NCBI GenBank assembly: GCA_963692465.1
Contig: OY829943.1
Coordinates: forward strand, 1,178,001 to 1,242,000
Direction of reading: 5' to 3'
DNA length: 64,000 nt
DNA from: JAUZOB01 sp963692465
Lineage (GTDB): Bacteria; Bacteroidota; Bacteroidia; Bacteroidales; Prolixibacteraceae
The first letter of the stretch is position 1; every line of letters starts with the position of its first letter. The notes beneath the pieces are model-generated. The model was not told where the DNA came from and ran no database searches. It was given only the letters and a program-made list of their open reading frames with translations. The translations under genes and the position numbers were made by a program. This document shows positions 1 to 10,700 of this stretch, in pieces.

Positions 1-1247
1 CCATAGGATTCGAGCAAGTCACTACAAGCTCCAATTGCCTCATATAAATCGAAATCTTTCACTGATCTTGCGGAACCCGTTGCCAGTCCATTCGATTCGG
101 TCAGGACAACCGTCGGCCTGTAAAAAGATTCAGTCAGTCGGGAAGCGACAATTCCAACAACTCCTTTATGCCAATCGCGATTATAAACGACGGTTGTTTT
201 TCTTTTTACTAGTTCCTCACTACGGGTGATCATCTCAAGAGCTTCCTGGGTTATATCCCGATCAAGCGTCTTTCGAATCTCGTTGTAAGAATTAATTTCT
301 TCCCCCAGTATTTGAGCTTCTTTTTCATCTTCACTAACCAAAATTTGAACCGACTTTTTCCCATGTTCAATTCGTCCGGAAGCATTCAATCTTGGCCCTA
401 TTTTAAAAACGATATCATTAATCGTTATTTCTGCTCCTTCGAGTCCTGAATATTTAATTAATGTTTTTAGACCCTGACAAGGATTGGAATTTATTCTTTG
501 TAGCCCGAAATAGGCAAGTACTCTATTTTCTCCGGTAGCAGGAACAATATCCGAAGCGATACTTACCACTACAAGATCGAGCAAATCGAATAGAAGCAAC
601 AAAGGGATATCACTCTTTATACAGTATGCCTGAAGAAATTTAAATCCGACCCCACACCCCGAGAGTTCTTTATAAGGGTAAGTACAATCAATCCGTTTCG
701 GATCAAGAACTGCAATTGCCTGAGGGATCTGTTCATCCGGATTATGGTGATCACAAATAACAAAATCAATTCCTTTAACATTGGCATATTCCACCTTATC
801 CGTAGCTTTAATGCCACAATCCAGTGCTATGATCAATGAAATATTCTGTTGGACAGCATAATCTATACTCTGAATAGATATACCATACCCTTCCGTATAA
901 CGATCAGGAATGTAAAATTCTAAATTCGGGAGGCGACTTTTGAGGAAAAGGAACATCATTGCAACCGCAGTTGTTCCATCTACATCGTAATCCCCATAAA
1001 TCATAACTTTTTCCTTTTCCCGGATGGCTGTTTCCAGTCGATCAACAGCTTTATCCATATCCTTCATCAGAAAAGGATCGTGAAGATCTGAGAGACTTGG
1101 CCGAAAAAAAGACCTTGTCTCTTCGTAACTCTTTATACCACGCTGAACAAGCAGGTTGGCTATTGCCATATCAACATTCAATGCTGCTGACAGATGTTTC
1201 ACTTCCGTTGGATCGCCGGGTTCCTTAAAATTCCAGACTTTCTCCAT
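1..1247 (-). CDS. recJ: Single-stranded-DNA-specific exonuclease RecJ (3' part beyond the window)
   Basis: Reading the minus strand from ATG at 1247 gives an open frame of about 415 codons that runs off the left edge, so the C-terminal part is missing. It begins MEKVWNFKEPGDPTEV. It carries the DHH-phosphoesterase motifs of RecJ: DYDVDGT near residue 90 and CDHHNPDE near residue 160, plus GPRLNASGR and, near the window edge, WHKGVVGIVASRL. RecJ is a cytosolic 5'-3' ssDNA exonuclease that acts in recombination and mismatch or base-excision repair. The gene is divergent from lysS across a 250-bp gap. The family assignment is firm; only the total length is unknown. Confidence 0.93.
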   Translation of the reverse strand, partial: MEKVWNFKEPGDPTEVKHLSAALNVDMAIANLLVQRGIKSYEETRSFFRPSLSDLHDPFLMKDMDKAVDRLETAIREKEKVMIYGDYDVDGTTAVAMMFLFLKSRLPNLEFYIPDRYTEGYGISIQSIDYAVQQNISLIIALDCGIKATDKVEYANVKGIDFVICDHHNPDEQIPQAIAVLDPKRIDCTYPYKELSGCGVGFKFLQAYCIKSDIPLLLLFDLLDLVVVSIASDIVPATGENRVLAYFGLQRINSNPCQGLKTLIKYSGLEGAEITINDIVFKIGPRLNASGRIEHGKKSVQILVSEDEKEAQILGEEINSYNEIRKTLDRDITQEALEMITRSEELVKRKTTVVYNRDWHKGVVGIVASRLTESFYRPTVVLTESNGLATGSARSVKDFDLYEAIGACSDLLESY

Positions 1248-1451
1248 ATAATCCTGCTTTCTTCACCTCTAGACACAAATTTTTCAAAGATAACAAAAGG
1301 CCAGGCTTATTGAAATTTTTTCCTATGCTAAATATCCCTGTTTTACAAACTAAGCCATACACCTTTTCACTATCAATCATTTAACGAATTCCGACAAGCC
1401 ACAAATAAATAGCTTTTGCTCAATTCATCAGACAATCTCAGTGATCTTTCT

Positions 1452-1459
1452 TATCTTTG
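1452..1459 (+). promoter_or_regulatory. Candidate -7 box (TATCTTTG) of lysS
   Basis: TATCTTTG matches the Bacteroidota -7 consensus TAnnTTTG exactly and lies 38 bp before the lysS ATG. No good TTTG -33 box is visible at the usual 19-21 bp spacing, so this rests on the -7 element alone. Confidence 0.5.
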
Positions 1460-1497
1460 GAGAAATTTTTTTCTAATAAACAAATTATCGTTTAGAG

Positions 1498-3219
1498 ATG
1501 AGCATTATAGAGCTAAGTGAACAGGAGATTATAAGAAGGAATTCTTTGCAAAAGCTCAAAGAATTAGGCATTGAAGCATACCCAGCTGCAGAATATCAGG
1601 TTAATGCTACGGCAAAAGAAATCAAAAATGATTTTGATCAGACCAAAGGAAACTATCAGGACGTTTCCATTGCCGGCCGCATAATGAGCAAACGGATTAT
1701 GGGTAAAGCCTCTTTTGCTGAAATTCAGGACCAGACAGGAAAAATCCAATTATATGTCAATCGCGATGAACTCTGCCCCTCTGAAGATAAAACCCTATAC
1801 AATGACGTTTTTAAAAAACTATTAGATATTGGTGATATCATTGGCGTAAAAGGATATGTTTTTACAACCCAAGTAGGAGAAATTTCCATTCACGTAAAAG
1901 GGCTTACACTTCTGAGTAAGTCTCTTCGCCCCCTTCCGATCGTAAAAGAAAAAGACGGTAAATTATTTGATGCCTTTACGGACCCCGAGCAACGTTACCG
2001 GATGAGATATGTTGATCTCATTGTAAATCCTCAGGTTCGGGAAGTATTTATTCAAAGGGCCAAAATCATCAATACCATGCGGGCCATGTTCAATGAAAGC
2101 GGATATCTGGAAGTTGAGACACCTGTTCTTCAGGCAATTCCGGGAGGAGCTGCTGCCAGACCGTTTAACACCCATCATAATGCACTGAACATTCCGTTAT
2201 ATCTTCGTATCGCTAGCGAATTGTACCTTAAAAGACTCATTGTCGGAGGTTATGAAGGGGTTTATGAATTCGGTAAAGATTTCAGGAACGAAGGGATGGA
2301 TCGCACACACAATCCGGAATTCACCGTCATGGAGATCTATGTCGCTTACAAGGACTACAACTGGATGATGGATTATACTGAGAGAATGCTTGAACGAGTA
2401 GCGACTGCGTTACATGGATCAACGAAGGTTCAGTTGGGCGACCACACTATTGACTATAAAGCGCCTTATCGCAGAGTAACTATGTACGAGGCCATCAAAG
2501 AATATACAGGTTACGATATTTCAGGAATGGATGAAGATCAACTTCGGAAAGTATGTGACAAAGTTGGTGTTGCACAGGATCCTTCCATGGGAAAAGGAAA
2601 ATTGGTCGATGAACTCTTCGGAGAGAAATGTGAATCGAATTTCATCCAACCCACTTTTATTATCGACTATCCGGTTGAGATGTCTCCTCTTACTAAAACA
2701 CACCGAAGTAAACCCGGGCTAACAGAACGTTTTGAACTGATGGTTAACGGGAAAGAACTCTGCAATGCTTATTCCGAATTAAACGATCCGATTGATCAGC
2801 TCGAACGTTTTCAGGATCAGCTCAAACTCTCTGAAAAGGGGGATGACGAAGCAATGTTTATTGATCAGGATTTTATTCGTGCTCTCGAATACGGAATGCC
2901 GCCTACCTCTGGTATGGGAATGGGCATTGACCGTCTGACGATGTTCATGACCGGTCAGAATTCAGTTCAGGATGTTCTTTTCTTCCCTCAGATGAAACCG
3001 GAAAAGAAAACAGAGAACGATCCGATTGAGAAATATACAGAAAAAGGAATTCCACAAGAATGGGTTGAAGTATTCATTAAGTTGGGATTCAATAGTATTG
3101 ATAAATTAAATGACATAAAACCCAGCAAACTATTTAATGATCTTTGCGGGTATAATAAAAAGAACAAACTGGGATTAGCCAATCCCTCTTTGGATGATAT
3201 TAATAAATGGCTGTCCTAA
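1498..3219 (+). CDS. lysS: Lysyl-tRNA synthetase, class II
   Basis: A 573-residue protein that charges tRNA-Lys in the cytosol. The N-terminal OB-fold anticodon-binding domain covers about residues 55-165. The class II catalytic core follows, with motif 2 FRNEGMDRTHNPEFT and motif 3 GMGMGIDRLTMFMTG. About 65 residues after motif 3 (from IEKYTEKGIPQEW to the end) form a C-terminal extension beyond the bacterial core, which I recall as common in Bacteroidota LysS. The start is ATG at 1498, downstream of a -7 box at 1452. gpsA follows after 10 bp, so the two are probably cotranscribed. Confidence 0.97.
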   Translation: MSIIELSEQEIIRRNSLQKLKELGIEAYPAAEYQVNATAKEIKNDFDQTKGNYQDVSIAGRIMSKRIMGKASFAEIQDQTGKIQLYVNRDELCPSEDKTLYNDVFKKLLDIGDIIGVKGYVFTTQVGEISIHVKGLTLLSKSLRPLPIVKEKDGKLFDAFTDPEQRYRMRYVDLIVNPQVREVFIQRAKIINTMRAMFNESGYLEVETPVLQAIPGGAAARPFNTHHNALNIPLYLRIASELYLKRLIVGGYEGVYEFGKDFRNEGMDRTHNPEFTVMEIYVAYKDYNWMMDYTERMLERVATALHGSTKVQLGDHTIDYKAPYRRVTMYEAIKEYTGYDISGMDEDQLRKVCDKVGVAQDPSMGKGKLVDELFGEKCESNFIQPTFIIDYPVEMSPLTKTHRSKPGLTERFELMVNGKELCNAYSELNDPIDQLERFQDQLKLSEKGDDEAMFIDQDFIRALEYGMPPTSGMGMGIDRLTMFMTGQNSVQDVLFFPQMKPEKKTENDPIEKYTEKGIPQEWVEVFIKLGFNSIDKLNDIKPSKLFNDLCGYNKKNKLGLANPSLDDINKWLS

Positions 3220-3229
3220 TCCGAAAAAA

Positions 3230-4225
3230 ATGCTAAGCAACTCAAGAATAGCAATCATTGGAAGCGGGAGCTGGGCAACGGCCCTTGCCAAAATGTTAAT
3301 GATTAACACTGAACGGCTCAATTGGTTCGTTAGAAATCCGACCAATATTGAGTTCTTCAAGAAATTCGGGCATAATCCCAACTATCTTCGGGGAGTAGAG
3401 TTTGACACCGGTCGAATTTGCTTCTATACAGACATTAATAAAATAGTTGAGAACTCTGATATTCTCATTCTTGCAATTCCTTCCGCATTTTTAAAAGATT
3501 CAATGGCCCCTCTTACGGTCGACATCAGTAAAAAGTTTATTGTTTCTGCAATCAAAGGGATTGTTCCCGAAGACAACCTGATTATCGGAGAATTTCTAAA
3601 TAAATATTATCAGGTCCCCTATGAATCCATCGGAGTTATTGCTGGTCCTTGTCACGCGGAGGAAGTTGCACTCGAAAAGCTATCCTATCTGACAATTGCT
3701 TGTCCGAATATGAAAGCAGCAAGAGCCTTTGCGTTTAAATTGGAAACTCCATATATCCGGACCAATATTTCAGATGATATATGGGGAACAGAATATGCTT
3801 CAGTTATTAAGAATGTCATTGCTATAGCGGCCGGAATTTGTCATGGATTACGTTATGGCGACAACTTTCAAGCCGTCCTTGTTTCCAATGCGATTCAGGA
3901 AATTAAACGATTTGTCGACACGATACATCCTATTGATCGCGACATAAAAAGTTCTGCATACCTGGGAGATTTATTAGTTACCTCTTATTCCCAATTCAGC
4001 AGGAATCGCACGTTTGGAACAATGATTGGGAAAGGCTATTCGGTTCGGTCTGCTCAACTTGAGATGCACATGATTGCAGAAGGCTATTATGCAGTTAAAA
4101 GCATTCATGAGATTAATTCTGCATACAATGTAAACATGCCAATAAATGATGCTGTTTATAATATCTTATACGAAAATATTTCGCCGGCAATTGAAATCCG
4201 ACTATTATCAGAAAATTTAAGATAA
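3230..4225 (+). CDS. gpsA: NAD(P)H-dependent glycerol-3-phosphate dehydrogenase
   Basis: A 332-residue cytosolic enzyme that reduces dihydroxyacetone phosphate to sn-glycerol-3-phosphate for phospholipid synthesis. The N-terminal Rossmann motif IAIIGSGSWATALAKML is clear, as are IAGPCHAEEVA and the VIKNVIAIAAGI segment holding the catalytic Lys. An in-frame ATG at 3194 lies inside lysS and adds 12 unrelated residues. I chose ATG at 3230, which puts the nucleotide-binding motif at the N terminus as in the family. It sits 10 bp after lysS and 11 bp before pgi, suggesting one operon. Confidence 0.95.
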   Translation: MLSNSRIAIIGSGSWATALAKMLMINTERLNWFVRNPTNIEFFKKFGHNPNYLRGVEFDTGRICFYTDINKIVENSDILILAIPSAFLKDSMAPLTVDISKKFIVSAIKGIVPEDNLIIGEFLNKYYQVPYESIGVIAGPCHAEEVALEKLSYLTIACPNMKAARAFAFKLETPYIRTNISDDIWGTEYASVIKNVIAIAAGICHGLRYGDNFQAVLVSNAIQEIKRFVDTIHPIDRDIKSSAYLGDLLVTSYSQFSRNRTFGTMIGKGYSVRSAQLEMHMIAEGYYAVKSIHEINSAYNVNMPINDAVYNILYENISPAIEIRLLSENLR

Positions 4226-4236
4226 ACCCTCGTATT

Positions 4237-5583
4237 ATGGAGAAGATTAAACTCATATTAGACAACGCATACAGCTTTACCGGAAAGAATTCGGTTTTAA
4301 ATAAAAAAAGCGATGCAGAAAAGAACAATTTAGCACTTGCCCAGAAAACAGGAAAAGGAAACGATTTCTTAGGATGGGTCGAACTTCCATCATTAATTGG
4401 TGAAGCTCAATTTGCTGAAATTGAAGCTACGGCAAACAAGCTAAAAGCAAAAAAATTAGACCTTTTTATCGTTATTGGTATTGGAGGATCTTATCTAGGT
4501 GCAAAAGCGGTCATTGACGCACTGTCTGACAATTTTGCCGCATTCAAAGGGAATCAGAACAACCCGATCGTTATCTTCGCCGGACAGAATATCGGAGAAG
4601 ATTATCTGGTTGAACTTCGCGAACTGCTCAAACAAAAAGAATACGCACTTGCCGTTGTTTCCAAATCAGGGACAACAACTGAACCAGCTCTTGCTTTTCG
4701 TCTGTTAAAACAGGACATCGAAGAAAAATATGGAAAGAAGGAGGCTACTGAACGAATCATTGCAATTACCGATGCAAAGAAAGGGGCACTCCGTACTCTT
4801 GCTACAACCGAAGGCTATAAGACCTTTGTTATCCCCGACGATATCGGAGGACGCTATTCTGTTCTGACACCAGTGGGACTTGTTGCAATTGCTGCTGCAG
4901 GTTTCGATATCAGGGCATTAGTCAAAGGCGCAAAAGACATGGAAGAAGCGACTGCTTCATCGGTTGCTTTTGAAAATAATCCGGCTGCTCAATATGCTGC
5001 AACCCGTAACGCGCTTTACGAAAAAGGGAAAAAAGTTGAGATCTTAGTCAATTTCAACCCTAAACTTCACTACTTCGCTGAATGGTGGAAACAACTTTAC
5101 GGAGAAAGTGAAGGGAAAGATGGCAAAGGAATCTTTCCTGCCAGTGTTGATTTCACCTCCGATCTTCACTCTATGGGACAATACATTCAGCAAGGGGAAC
5201 GTCATCTGTTTGAGACGGTCATCTCCATTAAAAACCCGAACAAGAGCATCTGCATTCCTAAAGACAAGGAAAATCTTGATCAATTAAACTTCCTTGCAGG
5301 AAAGCATGTTGATGAAGTCAATAAGATGGCAGAGTTAGGAACCATGCTTGCCCATGTTGATGGTGGCGTTCCGAATATTCGGATTGAAATTCCACAGCTC
5401 AATGAATACTACTTAGGTCAGCTTATTTATTTCTTCGAAAAGGCTTGCGGTATCAGTGGTTATCTTTTAAATGTTAATCCATTTGACCAACCGGGTGTTG
5501 AAGCATATAAAAAGAATATGTTCGCCCTGCTCGACAAACCAGGCTACGAAGAAGAATCTAAAAAGATCAAAAGCAGATTATAA
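4237..5583 (+). CDS. pgi: Glucose-6-phosphate isomerase
   Basis: A 448-residue protein of the short bacterial PGI type that interconverts glucose-6-phosphate and fructose-6-phosphate. SIS-domain sugar-phosphate binding shows in VIGIGGSYLGAKAV and VVSKSGTTTEPALAF. The second PGI signature region reads FTSDLHSMGQYIQQG. It is the last gene of the lysS-gpsA-pgi run, 11 bp after gpsA, and is followed 43 bp later by a strong intrinsic terminator. Confidence 0.97.
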   Translation: MEKIKLILDNAYSFTGKNSVLNKKSDAEKNNLALAQKTGKGNDFLGWVELPSLIGEAQFAEIEATANKLKAKKLDLFIVIGIGGSYLGAKAVIDALSDNFAAFKGNQNNPIVIFAGQNIGEDYLVELRELLKQKEYALAVVSKSGTTTEPALAFRLLKQDIEEKYGKKEATERIIAITDAKKGALRTLATTEGYKTFVIPDDIGGRYSVLTPVGLVAIAAAGFDIRALVKGAKDMEEATASSVAFENNPAAQYAATRNALYEKGKKVEILVNFNPKLHYFAEWWKQLYGESEGKDGKGIFPASVDFTSDLHSMGQYIQQGERHLFETVISIKNPNKSICIPKDKENLDQLNFLAGKHVDEVNKMAELGTMLAHVDGGVPNIRIEIPQLNEYYLGQLIYFFEKACGISGYLLNVNPFDQPGVEAYKKNMFALLDKPGYEEESKKIKSRL

Positions 5584-5626
5584 TATATCGAAACGCGCGC
5601 ATTAGCGTTTCCCTCACAACACTACC

Positions 5627-5668
5627 AGGAAGGCTGTCCTATTGCATAGAACAGCCTTCCTTTTTTTA
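5627..5668 (+). terminator. Intrinsic terminator after pgi
   Basis: Perfect 11-bp inverted repeat AGGAAGGCTGT / ACAGCCTTCCT with a 13-nt loop, followed at once by a run of Ts. It closes the lysS-gpsA-pgi transcript. Confidence 0.9.
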
Positions 5669-5730
5669 TAATCTTCTTTTTTTTTCATAAAATTCATCAC
5701 AAAATAATTACCAATTATCTAAAGATGAAC

Positions 5731-5738
5731 TATTTTTG
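5731..5738 (+). promoter_or_regulatory. Candidate -7 box (TATTTTTG) of the ECF sigma gene
   Basis: TATTTTTG is an exact TAnnTTTG match 21 bp before the sigma-factor ATG. No clear -33 TTTG is seen. It suggests the sigma gene is read by the housekeeping sigma factor. Confidence 0.45.
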
Positions 5739-5758
5739 ACATAAAACAGCGTATCCTA

Positions 5759-6310
5759 ATGACAACTGACGCATTATTCATTGACAATATACCTATAGAT
5801 AAAGAAAAAACATTTAAGAAACTATTTGAAAGTTTTTATCCTTCGTTATGCGTTTTTGCCAATAAATACACACAGGACACCGATATCTCTGCCGATATTG
5901 TTCAGGATGCATTTGTATACTTATGGGAAATAAAAAAAGATATAAGCACCATTCATTCGGCAAAATCGTACCTTTTTAAAACAGTAAAAAATAAATGCCT
6001 TAATTATTTGAGAGACCAAAAGACGAGGGACAAAATTCAAAATGAGCATCTTGAAGACGAAACTTTTTTCAGAGACAATTTAATTGAAACAGAAACATAC
6101 CAAATAATACAGGAAGCTCTAAACGTACTTTCACCTCAATCCCGCAAAATAATAGAACTATCCCTTGATGGGCTAAAGAACAATGAGATTGCAGAACTGC
6201 TGAACATTTCAATAAACACAGTAAAAACAGTAAGATCAAGAGCGTTTAAAGTTTTACGCGGCAAACTGAACCGAGATATATTCCTTTTCCTTATAACTCA
6301 TTGTTTATAA
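5759..6310 (+). CDS. ECF RNA polymerase sigma factor (Bacteroidota RpoE-like)
   Basis: 183 residues. Sigma-70 region 2 covers about residues 25-95 (FKKLFESFYPSLCVFANKYT, ADIVQDAFVYLWE). Region 4 lies near residues 125-172 (VLSPQSRKIIELSLDGLKN, EIAELLNISINTVKTVRSRA), the helix-turn-helix that reads -35 elements. This type in Bacteroidota partners a FecR anti-sigma factor and a SusC-type receptor and switches on transport genes when substrate is sensed. The immediate neighbours, FecR and an STN-bearing SusC, are exactly those partners. The inducing substrate cannot be deduced. Confidence 0.93.
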   Translation: MTTDALFIDNIPIDKEKTFKKLFESFYPSLCVFANKYTQDTDISADIVQDAFVYLWEIKKDISTIHSAKSYLFKTVKNKCLNYLRDQKTRDKIQNEHLEDETFFRDNLIETETYQIIQEALNVLSPQSRKIIELSLDGLKNNEIAELLNISINTVKTVRSRAFKVLRGKLNRDIFLFLITHCL

Positions 6311-6429
6311 AAAAAAGCACTTTATATTTTTTGTAAAAAAAAAGCTTATTCTGTCACCCATATCTTCGAGTTAAGTGCTCTATTATAGAAACAATAAAAC
6401 AAGGTTCTCACCAAACCTAACTATTGCCG

Positions 6430-7617
6430 ATGGAAGAGTACAGCCAAAATATGGAAATTGTCAGGCTTATCTTAAAAAAGACAGAAGAGAATATCAGCGA
6501 AGAGGAAGAATCAAAATTAAGAAACTGGCTAAACGAAAGAGAAGAAAATAGATCTTTATATCTAAAAATAAGAAATTCTTCTAACTATAAGAAATGGGAG
6601 AAAGCTTATTCTGAAATAGATATTGCTGCCGGATGGAATAACTTCTCGAAGAAAATAATTCATCAAAGAAGGAAAAAAATAAGGATTCATATTCTCAAAT
6701 ATGCAGCAATAATAATATTCCCATTGGCTATAGGAATCTGCCTGTTTCCTATTCATAAACAAATAAATAAAAAATCAGAAATAGTTCAATTGTCCAGCAT
6801 CAAACCCGGAACAGCCAAAGCAATTCTAATTCTTAATAACGGAAAATCTGTGTTGCTTGACGAAAAAGCAAATCTTCAAATCCAGGAAAAGGACGGAACA
6901 TCTATTCAAAAACATCTTGGTTCGCTTCACTATTCAAAGGCAAATGCAGGCAATACTTCAAAAGTAGAATATAATATTATTGCAATCCCCCGGGGAGGAG
7001 AATTCCGTCTTACGCTCTCTGACGGCACCCACATTTATTTAAACTCTCTGAGTAAATTAAAATATCCAACTCATTTCTCCGGGAATAATCGAACAGTAGA
7101 ATTATCAGGTGAAGCCTATTTCGATGTTACCCATAATACTCAAAAACCGTTTATCGTTAAAACAGGAGAAAGATATGTCAAAGTGCTTGGCACTTCTTTC
7201 AATGTCAATGTCGATGAACCATCAGGAGTGATCGCAACCACATTGGTGAAAGGCAAAATAATGATCAATGGAATCAATAAGCGAAAAACATTCATTTTAG
7301 CACCCAATGATCAGGCCGTGTATTCGAATCACAATGACAAGATCTCGATAAAAAAGGTAGACGTTTCGCTTTTCACTGCATGGAAAGATGGAAAATTTAT
7401 TTTCCGCGACTTACGACTTGAAGACATTATGAATACACTAACCAAATGGTACTCTGCCAATGTTTTCTATAAAGACAACAAAGCAAGAAACATGCGTTTT
7501 AGTGGAAGTCTTAACCGCTACGGAGACATCTATCAATTTTTGGATATTATAAAATCAACAAATAATGTAGAAATCAAAACAGAATCAAACAGTATTGTTT
7601 TCAGCAGTAAAAAATAA
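6430..7617 (+). CDS. FecR-type anti-sigma factor
   Basis: 395 residues from ATG 6430; an in-frame TTG at 6424 is less likely. One membrane helix lies near residues 75-95 (AAIIIFPLAIGICLF), leaving about 75 N-terminal residues in the cytoplasm to bind the sigma factor. The periplasmic part holds a FecR domain (about 165-275, with IPRGGEFRLTLSDGTHIYLN and LSGEAYFDVTH) and a C-terminal DUF4974-like domain (about 320-395, with WKDGKFIFRDLRLEDIM). It should hold the preceding sigma factor inactive until the STN domain of the next gene signals through it. Confidence 0.93.
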   Translation: MEEYSQNMEIVRLILKKTEENISEEEESKLRNWLNEREENRSLYLKIRNSSNYKKWEKAYSEIDIAAGWNNFSKKIIHQRRKKIRIHILKYAAIIIFPLAIGICLFPIHKQINKKSEIVQLSSIKPGTAKAILILNNGKSVLLDEKANLQIQEKDGTSIQKHLGSLHYSKANAGNTSKVEYNIIAIPRGGEFRLTLSDGTHIYLNSLSKLKYPTHFSGNNRTVELSGEAYFDVTHNTQKPFIVKTGERYVKVLGTSFNVNVDEPSGVIATTLVKGKIMINGINKRKTFILAPNDQAVYSNHNDKISIKKVDVSLFTAWKDGKFIFRDLRLEDIMNTLTKWYSANVFYKDNKARNMRFSGSLNRYGDIYQFLDIIKSTNNVEIKTESNSIVFSSKK

Positions 7618-7655
7618 GGGGATTTAAAGAATACCCTACTATTCTTTACCCCCTT
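7616..7655 (+). other. Stem-loop between fecR and the first susC
   Basis: TAAAGAAT/ATTCTTTA and, outside it, AAGGGG/CCCCTT form a two-part stem starting at the fecR stop codon. No T-tract follows, so it may be a processing or attenuation structure rather than a full terminator. Confidence 0.5.
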
Positions 7656-7702
7656 ATCATTGTCTGTTTACGCAGATTTATAACCTAAAACATTCCAAAT
7701 TT

Positions 7703-10700
7703 ATGAAAAAAAGCAATGTAATGAAACTCTTCTCGCTGAAACGGAGAGGCAAACGATGTGTTTTCACAAGGGAGATTATAGGGATCTTTATTTTCTCTTC
7801 CCTCCTGCAACTTACTGCAAATGCATCAGACTCCTACTCCCAAACAGCAAAGATTAACCTGCGAATGAGAAACGCTGACCTTGAAGAAGTCATCTGGATG
7901 ATAAAGAAACAAACTGAGTTTGACTTTTTTTATAATTCAGAGGATGTAAAGGACATTCGGGGAATTAATGTCAATTTAAAGAATGCTTCTGCCGAAGAAG
8001 TTCTCAAGTATTGCCTAAACGGGACAAATCTCACCTATCAAATTGTTCACAAGGCAATCACTCTAAAAAAAATAGTAAAACCAGTACGAATCACCCCAAA
8101 AAAGATTGTTATTTCTAAGAACAATTCAATTAAAGGAAAAGTTACAAGCCAAAAAGACGGGCAAGCACTTCCTGGCGTGACTGTTTTTATAAAAGGGACA
8201 ACTAATGGAACCGTAACTGATGCGAATGGGAATTACAGTTTATCTGATCTTCCTTCTGATGCGACGTTGATCTTTTCTCTCATTGGAACCCAGAAGCAGG
8301 AAATAAAAATTAAAGAACGGTCAATTCTGAATGTTGTCTTGATAGAAGAAAACACAGGATTAGACGAAGTCGTTGTGGTCGCTTATGGAACCCAGAAAAA
8401 AGTAGCAGTAACCGGTGCTGTAGCTTCGGTTGGGTCTAAAGAACTCATGCAGAGTTCTTCCCAAAGTCTTTCGAATGCATTGTCAGGAAAATTATCCGGT
8501 TTAAGTGCTCTGCAAAACGGAGGAGGTCGGCCAAGTTATGATGCAGCAACCATCTATTTACGTGGAGTGTCTACCTTAAATGGAGCAAGTCCATTGATCA
8601 TGATTGATGGGGTTCCCCGTGATAATATGGATGCCCTTGATGTCAATGAAGTAGAATCGGTCTCTATCTTGAAGGATGCTTCTGCTACGGCTGTCTTTGG
8701 TGTACGCGGAGCTAACGGGGTTATTCTGATTACCACCAAGCGTGGAGTTGAGGGTAAGGCTCAGCTAAAGATTAATCTTGAACAAAGTTATACTTCGTTT
8801 ACCCGTGAACCTTCAAGACTTCATTCTGTAGATTATATGAATCTAAGGAACCAAACTCTGGCAAATGATGGAAAATCGGCTGCTTTCAGTGATGATGTTA
8901 TTGCAAAATTTAAAAATCCACTTGCAGGACTTGATCCGAACGCTTCAGATTATGCCGAACAAGTAAAACTTCGCAATTATATCTATTGTGATCACGACTA
9001 CTATCGTGAACTAATAAGGAGATATACCCCTCAAACACGGGCAAGTGTAGATGTAACCGGTGGGACTAAAAAAGTTTCTTATTATATCAATGCCGGGTAT
9101 ATTCATCAGGGAGGAAACCTCAATAACGAACCCAAATCTGTTTTGGGTTATGATCCTGCAGAAAAGATGGACCGGTTCACTTTTAGGTCTAATCTGGACT
9201 ACAAAGTCACAAATTCTCTTTCGATGTTTTTGAATTTAGGGACTTACTTTGAAGTGGATAACTCGCCTAATGCCGGTGGATTGTTTAATAATTCCGAGTC
9301 CTACATGACACAAAATATTATTCTTCAGGCGGTTGCTATTTTGCCGATTACTCCCGGACCCACTACTATTGCAGGATATGGAGTACCGGCCGGAAGAGTA
9401 GTCCATCGCGACAGAAATATGGATCATTCTCCGTATGAAATTATAAATGGAAGAGGATATCAGAATGATTATACGTGTAATTTGAATTCGACCCTTGGAG
9501 CAACCTGGGATTTGAGTAAGGCAATTACTCCTGGGTTGAATATGAAAGGGATGATCTCTTATGATTCTTACGGCGGCTCAACAACACAGGGGGCTGTTGG
9601 ATGTGAGATCTATACGGCTAATGTTGACTATACAACAAATAGTTTGAACTATGCGGAGAAGAATGTTCCTGGAACCCCTCTTTCAATCACCAATCTGTCG
9701 TATGCTACTCTTTATAAGATTGACTTGCAGGGGTCCATTAATTATAATCATAAGTTCGGCAAACATGAGGTCGGAGGGCTGATTCTAGCACAACGAGATT
9801 ATTGGGAAGCATCAGGTGGAAGTTCTGTCAATCTTATACCCTACAATCTGATCGGTCTTGTTGGAAGAGCCACTTATAATTATGATAATCGGTATTTTGT
9901 AGAGTACGACATGGGTTATAATGGTTCGGAACAGTTTGCTCCCAAGCATCGGTTTGGTTATTTCCCTGCTTATTCCGCAAGTTGGGTACTTAGCAATGAA
10001 GAATTTTTGAAAGGAAATCAAACACTGACAAATCTTAAACTTAGGGCATCCTATGGAAAAGTTGGTAATGATGATATTTCTAGTGCTCGTTTCCTGTATT
10101 TGGATGACAATACATTGGTGGGAGGTGTACTACCAACTTTAGGAAACAACAATACCCAAGTTTCTATGGGACTTGTCGGCAATCCGAATTTAACATGGGA
10201 AACTGCGGAAAAGAGGAATTTCGGAACTGATTTCTCTTTCTTTAAAAATTTAAGTGGTTCATTCGATTATTTCATAGAACATCGAAGTGATATTCTTATT
10301 ACTCGTAATACAGTCCCTTTATTTCAGGGAGTTTCTTCGGGTAATCTTCCAAAAGCTAACATGGGAATTGTTTATAATCATGGTTATGAAGCGGAGTTGA
10401 CCTACAATTTACCTGTAAACAAGGATTTATCTTTTATGTTCAAAGGGAATTACAGCTTTGCCAAGAATGTTGTAAAAGATGCAGATCAGGTAAGAAGAGA
10501 TTCATCCTATGCTGTTTCATACGAAACCCAAAATGAATATACCACTGGATATTCGTATGGTCAATGTATGGGCTATTTGGTAGACTGGAAAGATCATGGA
10601 GGGTACTGGATTTCGCAGGATGAGATTAAAAAGAGTCAATTAACGTATCAAAACGGTATTCCCCGTGTTGGTGACTTTAAATATGTTGATGTGAATGGAG

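Noticed and set aside
3194..3229. gpsA start at 3194 inside lysS
   Set aside because: It adds 12 residues ahead of the Rossmann motif and overlaps lysS; ATG 3230 gives the expected N terminus.
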